This document shows positions 11,349-21,730 of a stretch of 64,000 nucleotides of DNA, one piece after another. The DNA is taken from NCBI GenBank assembly GCA_014905825.1, contig JACGCN010000028.1:620001-684000 (forward strand), given 5' to 3'. The translations under genes were made by a program, and so were the position numbers. The DNA comes from Lyophyllum atratum. Lineage: Eukaryota > Basidiomycota > Agaricomycetes > Agaricales > Lyophyllaceae. Positions within the stretch are counted from its first letter, which is position 1. Each line of letters begins with the position of its first letter. The notes beneath the pieces are model-generated. The model was not told the origin of the DNA and did not search any database. It was given only the letters and a program-made list of their open reading frames with translations.

Positions 11349-12657
11349 TTAAACCGCCAACCACTCTGATATATCTCGAAGAGCATCGCTGCGCTGGGGC
11401 TCAAAGAAGGAGAACGAGGTGAAGCCGTGAATTGCATCCGGGTATTCAAGATATAGAACAGAGTCGTGTCCAATATCAGCGACGAGCCGGTCGCGGAATG
11501 TAACCATCGCATCGAGAGTTTGTTCTGCATCTCCCGCCACGATGCATGTACGAGGGAATTTCTTGAACAGGCCATGACAGTTGGACAGGGACAAGGATGC
11601 CGGGGAGAGGTAAGGATTGCTTGCAAGCTCCTCCTGCGGAAGAGCACCACATAACGCACGTGCGCTGTACCCCGACTTGAGGATGACATCGACGATGTCA
11701 CTGGGAAGATTGCGTTGCATGGATGATGCTGGACGTCCGTCATGGGTGCCAGCCCAATCAAGCGTCGGTGAGATGAGCAGGAGACCTCCGGGTACAGGAA
11801 GAGCGGGTATACCGGACTCGGAAAGATATAAAACAAGGGCAAGAGCAAGATGGCCCCCTGAAGAGGAACCTTGAACGATAATGTCTTTGGGAGAGAAGCC
11901 AAGATCGTCGATGAGATATTTATACCCGGCGATAGCGTCGATGAGGCTAGCAGGGAAGGGGTTGGCGGCTTCGAACGGGGGGGCTGAGCTGAGACGGTAT
12001 TCTAGAGCGAAGGCCCTCTCAACGACGCTGGTCTTCTCGAGAAGAACAGGTACGATTGGGGCAGAATCCGCACGAGGATTGGAGGAGCCAGACTGTGGGA
12101 GAAGTGTTATTGGCAGCATCATAGTGTTCAGGACGAAGGACTCACAACATGACCTCCACCTGTCAACGAGACAAAATCAGGGTGAGATGGCAGTTTACAA
12201 CATGGAGTTTAGGATTATATATACCATGGAAATAATAAATGACTTTTTCGTTGGTTTTGGCGCGGTAAGCGTATCGTCCATCTTTATCGCGCTTCCCGTA
12301 CCAGTAGCCCGAAATTGTTTCTGGTTTGACGTTGTTCTTCTTCGCAGCAGCGGCTACACGTCCAGTGATGTGTTCCTGAGATACTCCTTTGACCCAAACG
12401 AAACCAAGTGCGTCGGGAGATTTTGAGGCCTCGTTGGGGTCAGGGCCACCGGTGAGACCAACATCGTACATGATGTTAACTACAGCCTGTAAGCCCCGAA
12501 CAACGACCGTACGGCCGAGCGACCATGAGCGACGAGGTCTGTTGGACGGAAAGAGTGCAGAAACCACCCAATAAGGCAGTCGAAGGAATAATGCAGAGGC
12601 GACGGAGACAATTAGATAGAATGTTTTGAGAGGCTGCTTTCTGAACGCGAACACCAT
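11349..12657 (-). CDS. Alpha/beta-hydrolase (HGGG-type esterase/lipase) with N-terminal membrane anchor
   Basis: Start at the ATG at 12655-12657. Residues about 12-37 (FYLIVSVASALFLRLPYWVV) form a signal anchor. The oxyanion-hole motif HGGGHV is assembled across three exons: CAT G from exon 1, a 14-base micro-exon at 12146-12159, and the exon beginning SGSSNP. The nucleophile elbow is VQGSSSGGHLALAL (GxSxG). The acid and histidine are probably in PRTCIVAGDAEQTLDAM and PDAIHGFTSFSF. This is the alpha/beta-hydrolase fold-3 / hormone-sensitive-lipase-like group. It probably faces the ER or vesicle lumen or the cytosol as a membrane-bound esterase; the substrate is unknown. It ends ISEWLAV at the TAA at 11349. 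About 385 residues. Confidence 0.88.
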
Positions 12658-13333
12658 GACGAGCGCAGGAATTCAAGGTTTCTGATCTGAGGTGATGGCT
12701 TGTCGTTCGTCGTCGCCTTAAGAAGGCATGGGAGCAACGACTTCATGGCAGTGCCTCTGGCACACGATGGAACTTCCATTCGAAGTCATGGCCGAACACC
12801 ACGACAGTGGGTCCGATATCACTGCAAGAACCTGGTGAGTAGTACGTTCTTCTTGATCTCGCACCTACAAAAGATGGTCCAACAAAAATAGGTGCCACCC
12901 AATGCAGGAAAAAGGTGTGCATCATTTGCTCATGACACATGTTTGTGCTGTGTTTCCGACTCTGATCAAAGTCGCGCCGGCTACGTTCGGACACCGCGAG
13001 AAATGAACGTCTGATCGTGTCTATCTAGGAGGAGAGACTAGTTCTGTGTTGCCAGATTAGAATGTCCGACATGAAGTCGGCCGCAAGGCAGATCGACGAG
13101 CCTGGAGCAACTGACAGCTGGGGGAGAAATGGGGAAAACTTGGTATCTCGCCTACCGAAAGAAACGAAGGATGCACGCCAGTGTGACTGGTGCATGCCCA
13201 GCAAAATGGAATCTGACCCTGATAGTTTCCGAGAGAGCAGCCTTTTCAGTCGTGCGTCGAACAGCAGAAAGTGGATGACATCGAGAGGCGACTACTACTC
13301 CGCGACATATGATACATCTGTATTGTCTTTGGG
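12658..13333. other. Intergenic region; promoter of the esterase gene
   Basis: About 680 bases between the F-box stop and the esterase start. The plus-strand frame at 13062-13418 has no domain and overlaps the 3' end of the F-box gene, so it was left out. Confidence 0.45.
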
Positions 13334-14347
13334 TCAGGCTGAAGGAGGTATAATACCGTCCAGCCGTGGATCATCCCTCTGCGCGTTTTCGGGGAATACG
13401 GTAGTAATCTGGAGCTGAAACTGGGAACGTTCTGCAAACCTCACGAACTCGTCGTAGGTCGATATTGACGCACTCACATCGAACTCGGTGAGAGCTGGGA
13501 GCACTAGTGGCTGGATGAAGAGGTCGAAGTCGAAGCTGCCGAAGGGGTAGACGTGAAGTCTGCGTAGCCTAGGATGAGTGATCGATCCCCGGGGGTAATC
13601 AATGACCTTGTCGTATACTTCTCTACCGCCATGTCCACCCCAGACTCTGACCTCGTAGTGTATAAGCTGAGGAGTTTGCGCTACCACACCGTGTGCAACC
13701 GAGGGGTGCACCCAGTCGCCATTTGCCAGCTTGAGTGTTGTGAGCTGTGTCCATGGGAGATGGAGGGTAAGCGGGAACGTCGGGTCTTGATCGTCGCCAC
13801 TTTCTATATCCACCTCACGAAGAAGAGGGGCATTGCACCATATCATGGCATCCTCTGCAACGCGATGAGCACGGCGATTCCCGACATGTATCGATTCCAG
13901 GGAAATGAAGGATTCGCTCGGAAGGTGTAAGACAGTGTTCATGAGCTGCGTCGAGGGTGTCCATATTGAGAGGAATCGGAAGCGGGTGGAGTATGCCGTT
14001 ATGAGGGTAAGAATAGGATCCGTGAACACTAGATCGTCGTATGCCTCCGAATCCTCATAGACCGATATTGTGAGCTCCAACGGCAAGTTCCCGCTGCGTG
14101 AGAACGCAGTATGCGCCATAAAAATGGAGAGGAGGATGTCTTCTGTATCACTCTCTATCATGACACGATTCCAGAGACGGGGCTCATTGAGAGCTACTTG
14201 CCGCCATCGAGAGGAGATACGGCATAGGGTCCATGGTGAAAAAACATCCTGGCTCTCTAGTGGCAGTTGGAGTGCTCCGTCACATACAGAATACAGGATC
14301 TCAGCCAGCAGTTCATTGGGGATCTGAGTATGGAGAGAGGATGCCAT
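13334..14347 (-). CDS. F-box protein
   Basis: A single-exon gene of 337 residues from the ATG at 14345-14347 to the TGA at 13334. The F-box is TQIPNELLAEILYSVCD followed by SPWTLCRISSRWRQVALNEP and RLWNRVMI, the form typical of Agaricomycete F-box proteins (IPxELLxEIF...VCxxWRxVAxxxPxLW). The rest is beta-rich and leucine-rich, matching the degenerate LRR region of this class (LPLELTISVYEDSEAYDD, PRLRRLHVYPFGSFDFDLF). It is divergent from the F-box-like gene at 15030. The shared upstream region lies in an inverted duplication, so a copy of this gene may exist just beyond the right edge of the window. Confidence 0.85.
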   Translation of the reverse strand: MASSLHTQIPNELLAEILYSVCDGALQLPLESQDVFSPWTLCRISSRWRQVALNEPRLWNRVMIESDTEDILLSIFMAHTAFSRSGNLPLELTISVYEDSEAYDDLVFTDPILTLITAYSTRFRFLSIWTPSTQLMNTVLHLPSESFISLESIHVGNRRAHRVAEDAMIWCNAPLLREVDIESGDDQDPTFPLTLHLPWTQLTTLKLANGDWVHPSVAHGVVAQTPQLIHYEVRVWGGHGGREVYDKVIDYPRGSITHPRLRRLHVYPFGSFDFDLFIQPLVLPALTEFDVSASISTYDEFVRFAERSQFQLQITTVFPENAQRDDPRLDGIIPPSA

Positions 14348-15029
14348 AGGACACGTTGGTCGTTCCTCGAGTCGATCCTGTTCATTGAGGGATACTCGGA
14401 ATTTGGGTCAAATTACACAACCAGAGGTAGACATACCTATAGAACCTTTCTACAGGAATCGGAATGCTCCTAGACAAATGGTGAGAACGAATGTAGAACG
14501 TTGGCTTGATCGGATGGAGTCCTGTTATCGTGTTGAATTGGATCTGTGTTCGCCTCGATCAGAACATGATATTATTTTTGTGGTTTGTGGAAAGAGTCAC
14601 GTTTTACCGTACATTCAATTGACATAAAGCGCTAAGGAGGATATAATGAGATCATGTATCGGAGGAAAAGACTCTCGTTGTCCCTTCCTTCTTGAACTGA
14701 AAGCTACTGAAAGGGTTGGAAGCCGAAGTTGATTTGTCAAGCGATTGCCAAACATGTGCAGGTGCTCTGGTTTCCCTGTTGCCAGAACGCGCAAATAATA
14801 ATATGATCATCGTTCAGGGTCATGTCGAGTGTCTCTGTCTCCTTCGCCTTTGCGTCTACTTGGCACCCACTCTGACTTTGATCAACAGGTCAAAGTGACT
14901 CTTTATCAGACAACCAGTGCCTAACACGTCGAGCCACGTCCCCGCGTACGCTGTGATACACTGCCACCGTAACTACGACCGCTGCCTAAATTTAAAACTT
15001 ATCATCGATGCGCACCTCTCAACTTGAAC
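14348..15029. promoter_or_regulatory. Shared upstream region of two divergent F-box genes, part of an inverted duplication
   Basis: From about 14457 onwards this region matches the reverse complement of 63446-64000 in many blocks. Examples are ATGGTGAGAACGAATGTA, CCTCGATCAGAACATGAT, AAGCCGAAGTTGATTTGTCA and CGACCGCTGCCTAAATT. The two copies differ by substitutions and by indels of tens of bases. Confidence 0.6.
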
Positions 15030-16725
15030 ATGCTGGATCTCCCGCAAGACATCTGGGACCTCATAGCATCCCACATTCCATATCTACAGCTAGGACCCCT
15101 AATATCCGTCAACCGCGCCTTCCTCAACATCGTCCTAGATGCGCGTTACAAGACGGTGGAATGGGTTGTGCTGGATAAGAAGCTGATCAGTTCCTTGGGC
15201 CGTCTCCAGTACGTGGCTATGAATCGGCCTAATGACCCTCCTGACCCAAGACATCGTTTCAGGTCTCCCTATATCGCTCGCCGTGTCCGGCGTCTGCATA
15301 TCAGACCATGGTTCATCCAATACCTTCTTGAACGAGAAAAACTCTTCGAGGAGACGGCACGCAGCGGAGTCGAAGAAGAGCCAACTTGGCAGCAGCAGAC
15401 TTGGACGCAGTTAGGAACGTTTCTCGGGTTTCCGTCCATGTACACCCCAGAGACGACGAATCACAGGTCTTTCCGTGCAAAGAAAGGCTCCGGATATGTG
15501 GCGTCGCCGAACGAGATTATGAGTGCTATGATAACCGCCGTCCAGCATATGGTGAACGTCACTGCATACGACCTTCGGTGGAGAGACCTGCCTCTCAACA
15601 ACGACACGCTCGCCCTCTTGACTTCGGCGGGAGCTGCCTTCAGTGGGAGCTTGTCCAAGCTGGTTTTACATGCTCGGATCTCGAGGTTCGAGTCGTTCCT
15701 AACTCTCACGAACTTCTATGCCTTGAATGAGCTAGAATTCCATCTCGATTTCGATTTCGAGGCCAACGCGGACGGCGGCGCGCAAGAGGAAGCGATCCTC
15801 GTCAATTACATTGCTCCATACATAACCCATCTCGCATCCCTCCGGTCTTTGACGATAGTGTCGTCGGCCAAAGCGGACCATTCAGCATTTCTCCGTGCCT
15901 TGGGATCTGTCCCACCACTTCGACTCCTGGCGCTTCGTATTCCCTTCAACCAAAAACATTTATCCGACCCATCAACTATCGGTCATATTCTCCACCTGCA
16001 TAGGTCCACCCTCAGCAGCGTAGAACTACGCCCAAATGACGACTATACGTCAAAGGACCCGTCTTACCCAGGGCAAGTCTTGCATAATTGGTCTGCAGTT
16101 GCTAGACAATGTTTAGTCAACACCGGTTGGCTAGGAAACGTGGAGTCGCTCACTATCCCGGCTCTTCATCATCCGACGATGTTGACTATGATACACCATA
16201 CGTCCGCTCATTTGACCAGCCTTTGCTTGTTCAGTCGATATCTGGAAGGCTTCGAAGCTGCCGAGGTAATCGGACTCCTTGGGCCGCGGGTCGGCCTGCG
16301 TCGTTTGTCTTTCGAAGTCAAGAAGTTGACCCCCGAACTCATCAGCCTACTGGCCAATACACTACCAGGGCTAAGTTCCCTCACGCTCGTCTTGGAATCC
16401 GCCTTTGTTTGTTCATATTCCTTCAAAGCTCGTGTTAGGAGCCTAACCTTCATCTGTCATAGAAAGTGCCATTCATGGGCGGGAGTTTCGCAGAGCAAGG
16501 CTACGAGGTGCAAGCCGACTGGCAGTTGTCCGATATGTCGCTGTATTTCAAGTGCATCAAGGATGACTCTAACATGCCTGACTGGGGGAGGGATCACGAA
16601 TATCAGCTGATGTCGCACTTGGCGCAGTCCGTCCTTCCCAACGTTCGCAGCTTCAGAGGGCGAGGGCACATGAACTAATCAATCCGTGCGGAATCGTCAG
16701 CTTCGTGGTCCTTGACCTTGAGTTC
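14457..16725 (+). repeat. Inverted segmental duplication, intact copy (partner 61775-64000)
   Basis: The whole gene at 15030-16678 and its upstream region are repeated in opposite orientation at the right end of the window. Homology starts at or before 14457 (where the partner reaches the window edge) and fades about 45 bases after the stop codon. Identity by eye is roughly 80-85 percent. Confidence 0.85.
15030..16678 (+). CDS. F-box-like / LRR-like protein (functional copy of a duplicated gene)
   Basis: Start at the ATG at 15030: MLDLPQDIWDLIASHIPYLQ, then LGPLISVNRAFLNIVLDARY, a degenerate F-box. About 450 residues of leucine-rich sequence follow (ESLTIPALHHPTMLTMIHH, AHLTSLCLFSRYLEGF, LRRLSFEVKKLTPELISLL). 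Reading straight on gives a stop at 16610. An intron of about 56 bases from the gtttgt after LVLESAF to the catag near 16463 restores the conserved continuation VPFMGGSFAEQGYEVQADWQ, ending GRGHMN at the TAA at 16676-16678. The second copy at 61.8-63.4 kb keeps the same continuation, which supports this splice. The gene at 40150 has a similar layout and appears distantly related. Probably an SCF adaptor; the substrate is unknown. Confidence 0.8.
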
Positions 16726-17739
16726 CTCCTACTCGTGCCACGTATCTCCAGTTACCTGAGCAATGTATGAACTTGCCTTGATTTCGGAAGCAAAAGCGCA
16801 GTCCTTCCACGTCCGAATTCTGCTGGGAGTTCACTCGCCGGAGGAGAGCAACAAATCCAATGTCATACATATCCGCAAAAAATCACAAGTGACCTTGAAT
16901 TTTCATCAGAAGCGCGCCCTTGGCCCAGCCAGACCGGCTCAGACGCGACTCCCTCCAGAGTCTCTGACGACGTATCTTATAAACTATACACTCACAGTCT
17001 TTGAAGGATAAAAACACATGCTTGCATCAAGGGCCTCGCGTGTGTCCAGGACCAAGGACCAAGGTATTCGGGGGTGGGAGATTGAGGCCGCGGATCTTGA
17101 AAGCGGTCCCGGGATGGTACATTCTTGCGGACGTTGCTAGACGTTGCTAAGTGGGTCGCCTTTGTGTGGAGTATAGATTATTGCACCCTAATATTGGGAT
17201 CAGAAAGAGGATTGTTTCCTCCAAATCTGAGCTGACTAATGGCGTGAGCTTCCAAAAAAAGAAATGCAAATATGACGCGCTTGCAAATTTCACGCCGCAT
17301 CAACGTTGTCGCCACGAACGTCGACGCGGCGCCAACTCACAATTCAAATTTCCGACGAAAAATCCAAATCTGGAACGTGCGCATCTGACCTGTGCCATTG
17401 CTTTTCCAAGGATGCATATGCGTACCACGGTGCTGTATACGCCAGCCATCTCTCCTGTCAAGAGCTCACTTGCCATACCTTCGACTATTAACCATCACCT
17501 CAGACTGACCAGGGCTTGCCTAGCGATGTCGACAGCTGGTGAGAGGGAATTCAATGCATCCATCACACTGGAGTCAGGACATCAAAGCACGTCATACCAA
17601 GGTGGAATCGCGTCTGCCGAAAATAGCACACGATCTTGACACGATCTGCCCTTGGAGCTGGAGCACCTCTTAAGAAACGGATCGTTGATCACAAGTCTGC
17701 GAGCCTACCCCGTCGACCTCGCGTTTCCTGCAGGCGAAG
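16679..17739. other. Intergenic region; promoter of the transporter gene
   Basis: About 1.06 kb. A TATA-like TATAAACTATA sits near 16976. No supported gene; the open frames at 16763-17011 and 17151-17639 look like translated non-coding sequence. Confidence 0.45.
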
Positions 17740-19677
17740 ATGTCCTCCCATAAAGGCACCAAGTTTTCCTCCCAGAACGGCGAACTGCTAGACTATGATG
17801 TCGAGAAAGCGCCTCCCAAATACGCGTCGTCGGAATCGATCCCAGGCGACGATGTCATCGTCAGGCAGATTGACGAGGAGAGTGACCTGGATGTGAAGTA
17901 CAGGACCTGCTCATGGCAGAAGGTGCGTCCAGTTTCCTTTCTTCTCCGCGTGGAATTTCGACTCACGGTGCAGTAGACGGCTGGACTGTTGTTTTCTGAA
18001 TATATATGCCTCGCCGTCTTGTCCTTCCCCTGGTCGGTCCTTCATGAAACCTTATACACACCCGTGTTAACGGTATCGTGGTATTTGAAAGGTCATTCTC
18101 GGTGCTTGGCCTGGTTCCTGGTATCCTCGTGACAATTGGTGTCGCGTTGGCATGCCTTTACACGTCGCTAATCCTAGGGAGATATTGCCTCAAATACCCA
18201 GAATTACGCGACATTTGTGACATTGGGAGGCAGCTTTTCGGTGGTTCCGTAATCGCCTACAACGTCACTTGCGTTTTCTTCATCTTGAATAACACGTTCA
18301 TCCAAGGTGCGCATCACATCATCCTAAGCCTAAAGTCCACGCTCATATACGGACATAGCCCTCCATGTCCTAGTCGGTGCAAGGCTACTTAACACACTCT
18401 CCAATTCATCGCAATGCACAATCGTGTTCGCCGTCATCACAGCTATTATCTGCTTCGTGTTCACTCTCCCAAGAACATTGAACCAGCTGTCCTACATTGG
18501 TATATTCAGCGCTGTGACAATGGGCATCGCTGTACTGCTAGCCATTATTTTCGCTGGCGTGCAAAGCCACCCTGCGGGATACATTCCGGGATCTCAGCCT
18601 ATCGTCACCACCTTCCCGGTGGCTGGAACAAACTTCGTTTCAGGTATGTTGAGAGCCGCTGTATAATCTCCAGTTGCATCTAATACCCCTGTTCATCAGG
18701 CATGTCGGCGTTCCTAAACATCACATACACTCTTGTCGGCCAAGCCGCCATTCCCTCAGTAAGCTTCGCTGAGATAAGGCCCATGAAATAACCTCTTAGC
18801 CGAATTTTCCAGTTCATCGCTGAGATGGAGAACCCCAAAGACTTTCCCAAAGGTAGAGCTAAAAGTCTAACTTGCATGAAGATCTAAATCTGACGTTCCT
18901 ACAGCCTTGTGGGCCGTTGCCATCGCCGAAACCATTACATTCACTCTTTGCGGAGCCCTCGTGTATCATTTCGTCGGAAATCAATACGTGACCGCCCCTG
19001 CTTTCGGCTCGCTGACGCCAATCCTCAAGAAGATATCCTTTTCTTTCGCCATTCCGACCATAATCTTCCTCGGGGCTCTCTACTCTGTGAGCTCAGACAC
19101 CAAATCAACAATACACATGCTGACCGTAAATTTAGTCTGTGACCGCCCGCTTTATCTTCTTCCGCCTCTTCAAGGGCTCGAAACACCTGCACGCTAACTC
19201 CATAATCGCGTGGTCAACTTGGACAGGGATTATCGCCGCGACATGGGTCGTCGCTTTCATCATTGCCCAAGTCATCCCCTTCTTCTCCGACATGCTGAGC
19301 CTGATGTGCTCGCTCTTCGGTAAGCCTATCGGACATTCAGCTCGGTCGCGCCGTTGTTCTTACGCAGCCCCGTCACTTAGACGGATGGTTCGGCTTCATT
19401 TTCTGGGCCATGGCGTATCTACACCTCCACCCGGGCAAGACAAAGTGGAACGGCGTCCTCAAATCACTCGAGACGCTCATGAACTACTTCTTCATCCTCC
19501 TCGGGGCGTTCATTCTCGTTGCAGGGACCTATGTGCGCCGCCCCGTTTTCTCTTCGTTCCACCCACGTTTGCTGACTCTCTCGATTGCGGCCTTAGACAT
19601 CTGTTCAGTCCATCATCAACTCTTACGCTGCAAATCTTATAGGCGGCCTCTTCAGCTGCGCTAGCACAGCACTCTAG
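17740..19677 (+). CDS. Transmembrane amino acid transporter (AAAP/AVT family)
   Basis: Start at the ATG at 17740. A hydrophilic N-terminus of about 60 residues (SSHKGTKFSSQNGELLDYDV) is followed by about 11 hydrophobic segments over some ten exons. The first is TAGLLFSEYICLAVLSFPWS, then FSVLGLVPGILVTIGVALA, TIVFAVITAIICFVFTLPRT and MSAFLNITYTLVGQAAIPSF. The pair IAEMENPKDFPKALWAVAI is a strong family signature. It ends ASTAL at the TAG at 19675-19677 after an intron at about 19531-19596. It resembles the fungal neutral amino acid permeases (N. crassa mtr-like), which are proton-coupled carriers at the plasma or vacuolar membrane. Substrate and direction are not readable from sequence. Confidence 0.9.
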
Positions 19678-20211
19678 AGTAGAGCTGCCTGAGCCCTCCG
19701 CCGGTTACATCATACCCAGTACTAGTGCAGGACTGGGGATGATCAGTCGGCTGGAGGACGCGCCATTTCTGTGTTACCCACCGCAGTACCCCGATGCCGA
19801 GGCCAAAGTGAATATGGCGCTTGGCGAGGTACATGGCGTATGTACAACCACGTTATTTATAGTAGATCGGAACTGTGTTCCATGTAGGTTATCGTACCCC
19901 CGTTATTAGCGGGAATTTACAGAGTCTGTTAGGAATAACGATTGACGTTCATCGGACGAGTACATGTGGCACGTGGATGTTGTATATCTGAGCGTCAAGA
20001 CTCTAAGATGGCCACCTCGCATAGATGCAACATCCTTTGTACGTCAAATTATTTCATTATGCTTAACGATGCGCGCACCGGACAGACAACGAAGTTCAAG
20101 GAATCAGTGTACGTCCAGCACTCAACACAGGGCATGATTTTGGGCGCGTTTCTTGCTTCTTCCTTTTACACATGCAGGCGAAAGTGGAGAGAAGGGGTCT
20201 AATCGTAACGA
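19678..20211. other. Short spacer between converging genes
   Basis: About 530 bases where the transporter (+) and the dioxygenase (-) converge. No gene or structured element recognised. Confidence 0.45.
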
Positions 20212-21730
20212 CTACAACTCAGGGACCACATTGAAAGGTCTACCGAGAGATGCCCTCCGTGACTTCGATTTAGGGTCGAAGTATGGCCGCTCGCCGATGC
20301 TGACGATACGATTGCCCTGACGCAATTCGTCTGCGAAGTCATTTCTGAGGTATTCAGAATATAAGACCGAGACCGCTAACACAGAGGCAAGAAAAGACGA
20401 ACGTAGCAGTATGGAACGTCGCACGATTGTCCCAGATGGCGATGTCATTGGCGTTCCAACGGTACCGAACTTGGAGGTCGTGGTTCTCCGAGATGTGAAG
20501 TTGCAAGAACTTCAGGACGTCGTCGGATTCCTCGGGCGAGAGCTCCACGATGCGCTTGGTGAACCTGGGAAGAATTAATCCTGGAGGGAGAAGCTGGTAA
20601 GTCGAGGATACGCACTCTCTATTGACAAAGAGCGTCTTAAAGCCGGTGAGCGGGTGAGTACGGATGACAGGGCTGCAAATACGTCGTCAACATGGAGTCA
20701 AGCACAGTGTACGGAAGGCGACACGAACTGAACCGCAGTGAGGCTTGTCCCGGTGTTTTCTGGAGAGCCACGATTGTCGTTCATCGTAATGCCATGGCGT
20801 TCCGCATACTATGTGAAGCACCTTGTCAGCGAAGCATGGAGCCACATTGGTTGAAGGTTGATACGGACTTCGATGAAATCAGGCGCATGGTGCACTGCGG
20901 TCAAACCTTCCAGAAACTTCTGATAAGCCGGAGACAGCCTATCGTACGCCTCGTAGCCGCTTTAGAAGCAGATGGTGAACGTCCAGTGGAAACTATGTAT
21001 GCTTTCGAGCTTTTCTTACCTTGCCCACTACAGAACCATATTATGATAATTGAGGCTGGAAAGAGCAGAGAGGACTTACGATGGTATCTCCGCCGACTTA
21101 AAGAGGTGGTTGTTCATTTAAATGATGTTACTTATCTGACAGACAGGAGAAAGCATACCTCTAGGAATAGTATGCATTTTCAGGATCTGGAGGCAAGATC
21201 GGTTAATATCGTTGTCAAAGGAATGAACATAATCTTACAGCATAATCGGAAGGGACAGGCTCAAACGTAATGTCTGAATGCCACCCTCGACTAGCTCGTG
21301 TGCTGACAAGGCGAGCCTCCGGTCGAGCAATACCTCTGGACCAGGAATGAGTCAGGCATCTTGATAAAACAAGCACCCGTACCTACCCCTTGGAAGAAAT
21401 GACGGAGACCTCCGCGCCGAGCTCCGGAGTCTCCTCCGAGATAGGATGAGTATGCAGCCCAGAGGTTTTGGGTTTTCCACCAAGTTCGCCCAGCCTAGTC
21501 CCGAGTTCCGTTTGCTGCTCGATAGTGAGGTTTTGATCAGAGAAGAATACAACTCCACGATGCGAGACGAGCGTAGCGAGATCTTTGATCAGTTCATCGG
21601 AGTTAGGGGCAGCTAGCAGCTCAGAGAGCTGCACAGATTTGTTAGGGAAGGTCGTTCCGATAATCGGCGTGTTATCGAATGAGTCGAAAGCGCCTAGAGA
21701 GCCTAGGAAAGAGGGAGGGGCATTGACCAT
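20212..21730 (-). CDS. TauD/TfdA-type 2-oxoglutarate- and Fe(II)-dependent dioxygenase
   Basis: Start at the ATG at 21728-21730. The first exon contains LATLVSHRGVVFFSDQNLT and LGELGGKPKTSGLHTHPI. The metal site begins with WHSDITFEPVPSDYAILKMH (HxD) and ends with WDNRATFHTAT. The 2-oxoglutarate-binding arginine region is GNRIVSIGERPYF. About nine exons are needed, two of them tiny: 17 bases at 21080-21096 (VGGDTI) and 8 bases at 21020-21027, which supply WAS in the conserved WASGYEAYDRLSPAYQKFLE. Other introns restore RGSPENTGTSLTAVHPVIRT. Members release sulfite from taurine or alkylsulfonates, or oxidise related small acids; the substrate here is unknown. It ends FNVVPEL at the TAG at 20212. 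The plus-strand frame at 20692-21270 is its shadow. Confidence 0.9.

Noticed and set aside
20692..21270. 192-codon frame on the plus strand
   Set aside because: Exact antisense of several dioxygenase exons and introns whose translation matches a known family.
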